Source: Pratylenchus scribneri
Lineage: Eukaryota; Nematoda; Chromadorea; Rhabditida; Pratylenchidae
DNA length: 64,000 nt
Assembly (NCBI GenBank): GCA_030063045.1
Contig: JAQSEB010000115.1
Coordinates: forward strand, 868,001-932,000
Reading direction: 5' to 3'
The notes below the pieces were generated by a model. That model did not search any database. It worked only from the letters and a program-made list of their open reading frames with translations, and was not told where the DNA came from. Shown piece by piece: positions 56,711 through 64,000 of the stretch (its first letter is position 1; every line of letters starts with the position of its first letter). The translations under genes and the position numbers were made by a program.

Positions 56711-57810
56711 ATGTCATCCCGTCCACATTCTCCGCGATCACGTTCTCCGGACTCAAGGCCATCGTCAAGAGCATGTAAGCCTTTAGCCATCATTGTTTTC
56801 ATTTCAAAAATGATCTCCTTTTCCGCCGAAAACAATTCTTCTTCCCCCAAATTTTGTGCAGTTGTTCGTCAATGTATTTTCTACGAAAAATACGGTGGAT
56901 GCAAATTCGGCAAAGACTGTTTCTATGCCCACAATGATGAAATGACCCTGGGGGTCCGAAATGCAATGCAAATGGCCCAACAAATGGGCAAAGGAGGAAT
57001 TGGAGGAGGAGGAGTGGAAATTCGTTTTGATGAACGGTGCAAAATGGAATGAAAGAGGGCAAATGGAATGATTGTTCCCATTTTAGAGAGAATGAGGTGA
57101 AAATGGTCCGAGTGGTTGAGACATTCCCGGCTGGCAATGAACGTGAACGCGGTGATCGAGGAGGAATGGCCGATCGAAATGGATTTGGCCGAGGACCCGG
57201 TTATGGGGGAATGGGGGGTGGCAGAGGCCGGTTTATGGGCAGAGGCAGGGGAAACTTCCGAGGAGGACCAATGTGAGGAAAAAATGAAAAAAAATAAATA
57301 AAAATGAATGGAATGAAAGGAAAAAAAAATTGAAAATTTTTGAGAGAAAAAATGCAATGAAAATGGCTAATATAATTAAGGAATGAATTTTCAAAAGGGA
57401 AATTTTAGCAGATTAATTAAAAAGGCGTAAATAATAAATAATTAAAAAAGGCATAAATACTAAAATATATTGGATGAAAGAATTTGGAAAGGATAAAAAA
57501 TTACAGACGTGGTCGAGGGCGAGGAGGCCGATATATTTCGCCAATTCGAGGTTCGGGCAACATTTTTGCTGAGAGCCCCGATGAAAGAGACCACCGCCGT
57601 AAACGCAAAGATCACAAAATGGATCGACGCTCACGGTCGACCAGTCCACGCCGAAAACATTCGAGACGATCAAAATCAGCATCGAGTTCACCGGAAAGAA
57701 AGCACAAAAGAAAGAGAAAAGGGGGAAGAGGAGGCCGAAGTTCGAGTAGCAGTGGAAGCAATTCAAGGTGGAAAATAGTAGTCCTAATCCTAATCTTGGG
57801 TCTTGGCTAA
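56711..57810 (+). CDS. CCCH zinc-finger, RGG- and RS-rich RNA-binding-type protein
   Basis: Exons 56711-56774, 56862-57036, 57087-57272 and 57507 to 57767 or 57810, in phase. Starts MSSRPHSPRSRSPDSRPSSR, then a C-x8-C-x5-C-x3-H finger (CIFYEKYGGCKFGKDCFYAH), an RGG-type region (GRGPGYGGMGGGRGRFMGRG) and RS/basic repeats (DRRSRSTSPRRKHSRRSKSA). The combination is typical of nuclear mRNA-processing or RNA-binding factors. The gene may end at 57810 (SNSRWKIVVLILILGLG-stop), or a donor at 57768 may lead into the RS/acidic exons at 58139-58999; the phase does not match directly. No specific orthologue recognised. Confidence 0.65.
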
Positions 57811-58130
57811 AGATCTATTGTTAAAGTTATTTGAGGCGAGAATGGGCATAGGCTCATGCCCGGGCCTTCGCCGGAGGCCTAAGCCCCATTGGCCCAATGG
57901 ATATAGGGATTAGAGGCTAATTAACTTTAAATTATTATTATTTTTTTTGATAATAGAATGCCAGAAAAAAGTGATCGAAAAGTGAACATTTTGTGGGGAA
58001 AAGAGTGGGTTTAAAAAGGCAGATTGGGGCAATATTTGATTGATAGGGTGACGGAGTGATTAGGCAAAAAATAGGGGTACAGTAGGACAAAGAGGAAGGG
58101 TCCTTAGGCATTATTGGCATTGACAATGGC
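57800..58130 (+). repeat. Dispersed repeat family D, copy C
   Basis: Same-strand match to 12395-12715 and inverse match to 40845-41165. It ends in TTATTGGCATTGACAATGGC just before the next coding exon. Confidence 0.7.
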
Positions 58131-58138
58131 AGAAAAAG

Positions 58139-58999
58139 ATGGAATTATTTGGTTCATTCAGATCCAATTCCCCATCGCCTAGTCGAAAACGCTCAAATTC
58201 GCCAAAAGAAATGAGAAAACGGCGAAAACGAAGCACGGAATCGCCGCCAGACCCATCGAGAATGGAATTGAGATCATTGGCCAAGAGAAAGGATGATGAT
58301 GGGGATGAGGACAAAAAGCAAAAACAATGTAAGGGAGGAGGTCATCCTAATAGCCAAAAATTGCCAACAATCTTCTATTTTAAGATAAGCATAATCGACG
58401 TCAAAGAAGCAGTTCCAAATCATCGTCTGGCTCCTCTTCATCAACCAAAAATGGATCCATTGTGGATATAAAGAAAGGAAAAGAGGAGGAAGGGAAGGGG
58501 AAAAGCCGATGGGAGGAGGAAGAAGAAGCGGCAGATGATCAGCAGCAAGGGGAGGAGGAAAATCAGAAGGGAAAATATTCGCCAAATGCAGTTTATTTGA
58601 TGGATGACCGGGATGGAGAGGAGGAGGAATTAATGTTTGAAGAAATGGTCGGAGATGAAGAAGAAGGTGAGGAGGAAGAAGATGGGAAGAAAGAAGGAGA
58701 AGAGGAAGAGGAATGCCGCCAGCGAAAAGAATTGTTGGAAGGATTGGGCCGAAAAAGGAAGGAAAAACACGATGGGGACAAAGTAGGATTGGAAATTAGC
58801 ATTCAATTTCAAGCAAATTATAATTTAGAAAGGAAGCTCAATTTTGGTGGGCCAGAAGAAGAATTTCCTCTCGATTGGCCGCCCCAAATCCGTGGTGTTC
58901 TCTTCAAACCGTTCACCCAACATTTTCTCGCCTCGCTCTCCTTCCCCTTCCACATCCCGACCATCAAGCAGCAGTGCAGCATTTGGCTATAAACATTGA
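58139..58999 (+). CDS. Ser/Arg- and Glu-rich protein, possibly the 3' part of the CCCH gene
   Basis: Three exons in phase: 58139-58328 (MELFGSFRSNSPSPSRKRSN, SPKEMRKRRKRSTESPPDPS), 58385-58782 (RRQRSSSKSSSGSSSS, then a long Glu-rich tract, DGDK) and 58856-58999 (NIFSPRSPSPSTSRPSSSSA, ending FGYKH-stop). The last frame was chosen because it keeps the S/R/P composition and phase 0. A GGCAG acceptor 6 bp before the ATG could be a trans-splice site, making this a separate gene, or the exon could belong to the preceding CCCH/RS gene through an unresolved junction. No domain; low-complexity splicing-factor-like composition. Confidence 0.5.
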
Positions 59000-59312
59000 G
59001 GAATGAATGCCCGGCAGTTGATGAATTTTATGAAAAACATTTTTTGGACTGGGAATATACTAAAAACATTTTTAAATTTACATATTTTTGGGGTAGCTTA
59101 TTCAAATTATTAATTCCTATTTCGCATTTCTTTGATATTATAAACAAATTATAAACAAATTATAAAATTTATTAATTTGATAAAAAATGAAAAAATCCAA
59201 TGGACCCGATATAAAAATGTCCACAAATTAATTTAATTTAAAATGCGCAAAATTCTATCTTCATTCATTTCTTCACAATTGTTGTCAAAATTCTTCATTT
59301 CATTGACCATTT
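59000..59312. other. Convergent intergenic spacer
   Basis: AT-rich 3' flanks of the two neighbouring genes. Confidence 0.6.
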
Positions 59313-60414
59313 TTATTCCTCCTCATCATTTCCTCCTTCATTTTGTGTTTCCAATTGCTTCAATGCATGCTTCACGGTGGTGGCCACATTGAGACGTCGA
59401 ATTACCAATTTCTTGCACTTGGTCACTTTGCCCTAAAATGGAAATGGAAAATTCATTATTAAATACCCACAATCCCATGTTCACCCCATCTTTGCCAATG
59501 CCAAGAATTCCACCATTGCCATTCACGCGGATTTTGTTGAACATCTTTTTGATTGGCTGCTGTTGCTTTCGGCTGAAGTGCATCAGATTCAAATCCTCGC
59601 AAATCGACTAAAATTAGGTAAAACTTAAGATAATATTCCCATTTGAATACCTCATCGTATGTGCCATCAATCTCGATGTCATTTTCCATCTAAAAATTGC
59701 ATCAATTTATGATTCTATTAGATTAATGGTTCAGGGCGAATCGAAAAGAATGAACGGACCCTCCTTCAATTCCTCCAAAAATGAGGGAAATGGGTACAGT
59801 ATTTAAAATAATGCTTAAGGGCGAATCAAAAAATGAAAGGGCCCCTTTCCCCTCTCTTCTTTTCCTTTTCAATCAAATGAGGGAAATGGGTACAGTATAC
59901 ATATACATTATATAAAGGCTCTAACTATAAATGTATTATTTAGAAATAGAAAAGAATGAGAAAAATTATTTTTTGCAATTTCTTATTATTAGATAGGATG
60001 TGAATGTAATTAGTTTTTTAAATTGGAAAATAATGCCCTCTCTCCAAAAGATTCATTGGAATATTTGGGCCAAATCCCCTTTCCCTTTATTCCATCACTT
60101 ACTTCCGATGGCTCCAATAATTCCTGCTGCTTCTGTTGTTGAACATTTTGTTGATGATTGCCAATGCCAATTCCATTCATTTGTTGATGTTGCATTGGAA
60201 TTGCCCCATTCCCATAATGTCCACCATCGGTCAGCAGGAAAAAATGAGGCTGTTGAGTGGCATTGGCATTTGTCTGAATTTGAATAAATTTATGAAAAAA
60301 AAAGAAATTAATGACCCCAAATTGTGGAGAGTTTGAGGCATTTGAAGTGGATTGGGTGGACGATGGGGAATTTGGCACTGTATGCCAATCACCAAAACAA
60401 TTATTGTTGTTCAT
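59313..60414 (-). CDS. Unknown 189-aa protein with Gln/Asn-rich N-terminus
   Basis: Five exons in phase: 60414-60316, 60273-60103, 59689-59651, 59607-59467 and 59432-59313. The N-terminal half is Asn/Ser/Gln-rich (MNNNNCFGDWHTVPNSPSST, HQQNVQQQKQQELLEPSE). The C-terminal half looks like a folded domain: MENDIEIDGTYDESICEDLN, HFSRKQQQPIKKMFNKIRVN, GNGGILGIGKDGVNMGLWGK, VTKCKKLVIRRLNVATTVKH, ending with an acidic tail. The compact C-terminal half and the prion-like N-terminus suggest a nuclear or RNA-related factor, but the family is not recognised. The 410-bp intron contains two tandem copies of an ~80-bp repeat (59734-59900). Confidence 0.6.
59734..59900. repeat. Two tandem copies of an ~80-bp sequence
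   Basis: Both copies start AGGGCGAATC(A/G)AAA and end with TGAGGGAAATGGGTACAGTA, with diverged middle parts. Located in an intron of the unknown 189-aa gene. Confidence 0.75.
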
Positions 60415-61018
60415 TTTGTTCAGAGGAATAATTAGGAATAATGAAATAAAATCTATAAATTTATGCAGAATAATAAATAAGAGAATGGGAATGGCCAAGG
60501 CCTTCTTCCATTTTCGAAGGAATGATTTGAAGGGAAGGGAAGGGGGATCTGGGAATGTTTTGCGTTTACCCTTTCTCTAAACAACAAATTGTCAGGGGCA
60601 TCCTCTGCTGGCTGTAAAACGAAATGCGAAAGGCAAACCTTGGCCAAATGAAAGTGGGGGAAAGGAAGACAAAACTATATTTTCGATTAAACAACTTTTT
60701 ACTATTTTCTGTCTTCTGCCCTAACCCATCATCACATTTGACCTTTTGCCCATTTCTTAAACGAAAGAATAGGCCACAAAAACATATTGGCAGACTCCTA
60801 TCCTTTATCTGTGGAATCCAATCAGAAGTAAATGGAATCGGTGGGAAATGGAAATAAAGAAAATATTTTTAATAAATTCTAATTTGCATAATTTATTCAA
60901 AATTGTAATGAAAATAATATGGAAAAGGCAATAAAATTTTATTTAAATTATATTTAAATTAAATTTAAATATTAGATCATTCATCAGTCGTCAGTAAATT
61001 CAATCCATTTAATTTTGA
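60415..61018. other. Intergenic, no gene seen
   Basis: Upstream of the 189-aa gene and 3' flank of the mlt-10-like gene. Confidence 0.6.
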
Positions 61019-64000
61019 TCAGCTCAGCCAGCTTGGGGAGAGGATGAGGACGGTGGCGAATAATTTGCTCTCGATGATTGGCGAGAGTGCATACGGGGAA
61101 AGGGCCAACGCAAAAAGAGCTTGCGGCGAAACAATGACCGGCGAAAGGACAAAAGGGGAAAGGACGAGCGGGGAGCCGACCTGTGGAAAAAAATGAATTG
61201 GATTAATTAAAATTATGAATTTGGGTATGAATTCACCATTGGAGTTAGGATCAATGGATTCAGGACCAATGGGGAGAGGACGAGCTGAAATTGAGGAGAA
61301 AAATTAAATCTATCATTATTAATTTGGCAAAAAGGATTGAAAATGATGAAAAGATTATAGTGGTTCAATGATTTGTCCTAAACCCCAAACCATATACCCA
61401 TCGATAGGTCTCACAATGAGATGCATTGTTTGAAAATCATTTGTTTTAGATTTAACCAAATTTAAATTAGTTTTAAACCAAAAAACCAAACGCGTCTTTT
61501 ATGAGATATATCGATTAGATATAGAGTTTAGGGTCCAAGACAATCATTGAACCATTATAATCTTTTTGCCATTGTTTTTTTTGGCATTTTTAACATATTA
61601 AATTGAGTGTGCACAAATATTCCATTTATTATTTTTAATTCACTCATTAATAGCAAAAAGTGATAAAAATTTAAATAAATTTAATCCATTTTTGGTCAAC
61701 TATAAATAAATATATCCCAATTATGTACTGACCGGTGTGAACACTTGTGGAGATAGAATGAATGGAGTGAGGACAAGTGGGGAAAGGACAATTGGATTGA
61801 ACACGCCGGGGGCCAAAATGAACGGATGGAGCACCAAAGGGGAGAGCACAATGGGCGAAAAGATGACCGGATGCAAAATTAAGGGAGAAAGGACACGGGG
61901 CGAGAGGATCACCGGCACAAACACCCAAGGGGAGAGGATGAATGGGCCAAGGACAGCCGGAGTCAAAACCACCTTTGAGGGGATTTATGTACAGTTAATT
62001 AATTATGATGGAAGGGGACTGACCGGAGAAAGCACCACAGGGGAAAGAATGACGGATTGACTGAGGGCGGGGGCAGCCAGCACGAATGGGGCCGACACAA
62101 TGGGCGAAAGGACCACATCCCGCCGGCGTTGCAATGTCCAGGAACGGAGTTCGGCAATTCGATGAATCTGGGGAATTATTCAATTGAATTGTTCCAATTG
62201 AATTAAACTGATTTACATCCCTTTCCATGCCCTCCGCAATCATCGATTCATTCACAGCCGAAAGTCGTCCGAATGCCTCAGAATCGTTGAATGGCGATTT
62301 TGGTCCATAAATCAGTTCCAATTGTCTTTTGTCCATTGAGGCAAATCCGGTTCGATTCATTTCCTCTTTCTGCAAATTCAAATTTATCCATAAATGGATT
62401 TGCCCTTTGGATTACCTGTTTTTGTGTGAATGTTCCCATAAAATGTTCCCAAGTGTCAATTTTCCTCCTCTCATAGTCACCAAATCGTTCGGTCACATTT
62501 TCCCGGGAGAAATAAAGTGGCTGGCCATCTTTTCCTAGGATCTAATTATTTTTGTTTAAATTCCATTCAATTTTCCCTCATAATTCTCCCACCTCTTTTT
62601 CGTACATTGCTTTTGTCTTTTTCAACAATTTTTGCAATTTATTCGGTGAATTTTCTTCCAATTTCTCATTCATCTCATCACTTGCCCCCTTCTCCCCCAA
62701 TTTTGCCAATTTATCCGCTTGTTCATTTATTCCGGCTGCCTCCATTATTAAATTCATCCAATGTTGTTGATCTTGGCTGGAAAAGTTGCTGAGCAATGCC
62801 GGCATTGAAATGGCCTTTTCCAAGTTTTGGCCTTTATCATGCATTGAAAGAAGTGAAGGCGAAAGCAAATTCACCTTAAATTACAAATCAATGAAATTTA
62901 ATCAATTTTTAAATAATTACGGTCTCATTTTGAGGGGCCATTTCCTCCTCGGCAACAACACTAAATGATACAAATTAAAGGAAAAAAATAAGAATTTGTT
63001 AACGTTAAATTAATTAATTAAAATATTATCATTTTGTAAACATCATTTCATTATCATTAATATTAATAATTCATCAAAATGGCCAATTCCATCCAATGTG
63101 TTCCTTTTCCTTCCTTGATTGGCTTAACAGTTTCGCCCCAATTTTGCCGGTGGAGGAGAATGTGGCCCTCGTTGATCCTTTTCGTCTCCATTTTGACCAT
63201 CCATTTCCTCATCATCTTCGTCCATCCGCATTCTTCGCATTCGTCCACCACCATTTCGAATGGTCATCATTGATGTTGATGAAATGGAGGAGGATGAACA
63301 TTGTTTTTGGCCAACAGAAATTTCCTGAAAATTGCTTTATTCATTCAGAATTTCCCCCATTTTCTTGCCTTTTCCATTTCCTCATCTTCTTCCATGGCCC
63401 GGGCGGCCATCGAAACAATTTTTGAACATTTTGGTGCTTCCATTTCCTGCTTGCCGCATTCTTTGGCCGACAATTTTGCATTGTCCCCATTTGAGGATGC
63501 CGCCTTTGATGTGCTGGGTCCTTCCCTCATTTTTGCCTCATTTCGTTCAATTTCTTCTTTCACTAAATCTTTTCTCAATCGCCGAATTCTATTTTGATCC
63601 TCCAATATTTCAAGTGCAGCCGCATCCTCTTTTTGAAGGAATTTGTTGAATAAAAACAATCCAATTCCCCCTATTCATTTAAAAACCTTCAGTTTCCATC
63701 GCATTTTGGCCATTTTGCTGCCTTTCGGCATTTGCCGCATTCCTCAATGCTGATTGGAATCGCCTGTAGCGCGACCAATCACGGGTATCAATTTCCGCTG
63801 TATTTTGGGGTTCTTTCTTTTTGCCATTTCCCGCCGATGATGTTTTCTTCAATTTATGCAAATTTTCCAACAATTTTACCCGGAATTTTTCAAAAATACC
63901 TCGAGTCCATTTTTACTGTGCCAAATCCAATTATTTTTCAAATATTTAAGCACAATTGGAATTTTTGACACTTTCACTCGTTTTTCGTCCTCATTCACGG
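61019..64000 (-). CDS. MLT-10-like moulting-cycle protein (5' end beyond window)
   Basis: A minus-strand multi-exon gene, stop at 61019. The last exons encode the hallmark degenerate SP repeats: [60 protein letters not shown], ending LILSPSWLS. Upstream exons are charged and helical: KDGQNLEKA-like ([20 protein letters not shown]), [60 protein letters not shown]. This layout (helical N-terminal DUF644-type region plus repeated xLSPxxLSP tail) is that of C. elegans MLT-10 and paralogues, secreted hypodermal proteins required for moulting. The gene runs off the right edge, so the signal peptide is not seen. One intron (near 61300-61720) holds a palindromic MITE. Confidence 0.85.
61350..61565. 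mobile_element. Palindromic MITE (family P, copy 3)
   Basis: Terminal inverted repeats AAAGATTATAGTGGTTCAAT / complement of ATTGAACCATTATAATCTTT, extending about 60 bp inward through the ATCGATA-GGTCTC region. Inside an intron of the mlt-10-like gene. Confidence 0.7.

Noticed and set aside
61737..62060. Thr/Gly/Arg-rich + strand open frame
   Set aside because: Antisense of the mlt-10-like SP repeats.

Overview
The window is nuclear DNA of a nematode. Genes are split by many very short introns (about 40-60 bp) with TTTCAG or TTTTAG acceptors. The gene content includes nematode hallmark families: a ground-like (grl) protein, an MLT-10-like moulting protein, an astacin followed by an ShK module, CAL-1-type calmodulin, SMK-1, and compact same-strand gene clusters spaced like operons. 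Intergenic DNA is AT-rich. The frequent GGCCAA/TTGGCC words and TTTAG acceptors suggest a clade IV (tylenchid-like) worm, but that is inference; the genus cannot be read from the sequence.

Layout. 0-4 kb: an EF-hand protein (+) and a glycoprotein-hormone-alpha/FLR-2-like cystine knot (-). 4.7-8.5 kb: a TIKI-type TraB-fold metalloprotease (-) whose large intron is filled with a satellite. 8.6-9.1 kb: a hAT-like MITE. 10.5-14 kb: an astacin with EGF, CUB and ShK modules (+). 15.7-18 kb: grl and proteasome alpha-5 (+). 18.8-22.6 kb: smk-1 (-). 23.2-24.6 kb: one arm of an inverted gene duplication. 24.9-31.5 kb: a head-to-tail series on + (vps-60, a tandem MYG1-like pseudoenzyme, blos-2, rsu-1). 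31.9-35.5 kb: small and secreted unknowns. 36.5-37.2 kb: cal-1. 37.6-44.1 kb: satellites, Cys-rich secreted genes, a dispersed repeat and a 1.2 kb foldback element with a nested insertion. 44.3-47.9 kb: dpm-3, an unknown gene and riok-3 (-). 48.7-50.8 kb: a seryl-tRNA-synthetase-like gene and a FUN14 gene (+). 51.2-54.4 kb: pbs-2 and rpn-10 (-). 54.7-56.1 kb: the second arm of the inverted duplication. 56.7-59 kb: CCCH/RGG/RS-rich proteins (+). 59.3-60.4 kb: an unknown 189-aa protein (-). 61-64 kb: an mlt-10-like gene (-) running off the window.

Functionally the genes are mixed: three proteasome subunits (alpha-5, beta-2, Rpn10), ESCRT-III/BLOC-1 trafficking, PP4 regulation, secreted signalling and cuticle/moult proteins. 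The most unusual items are the fused double MYG1-like protein lacking catalytic signature residues and an in-frame start codon, the inverted near-identical gene pair differing in coding-repeat number (7 versus 4), and the layered repeat landscape. Gene models were spliced by eye with codon-phase checks; terminal exons are the least certain parts.
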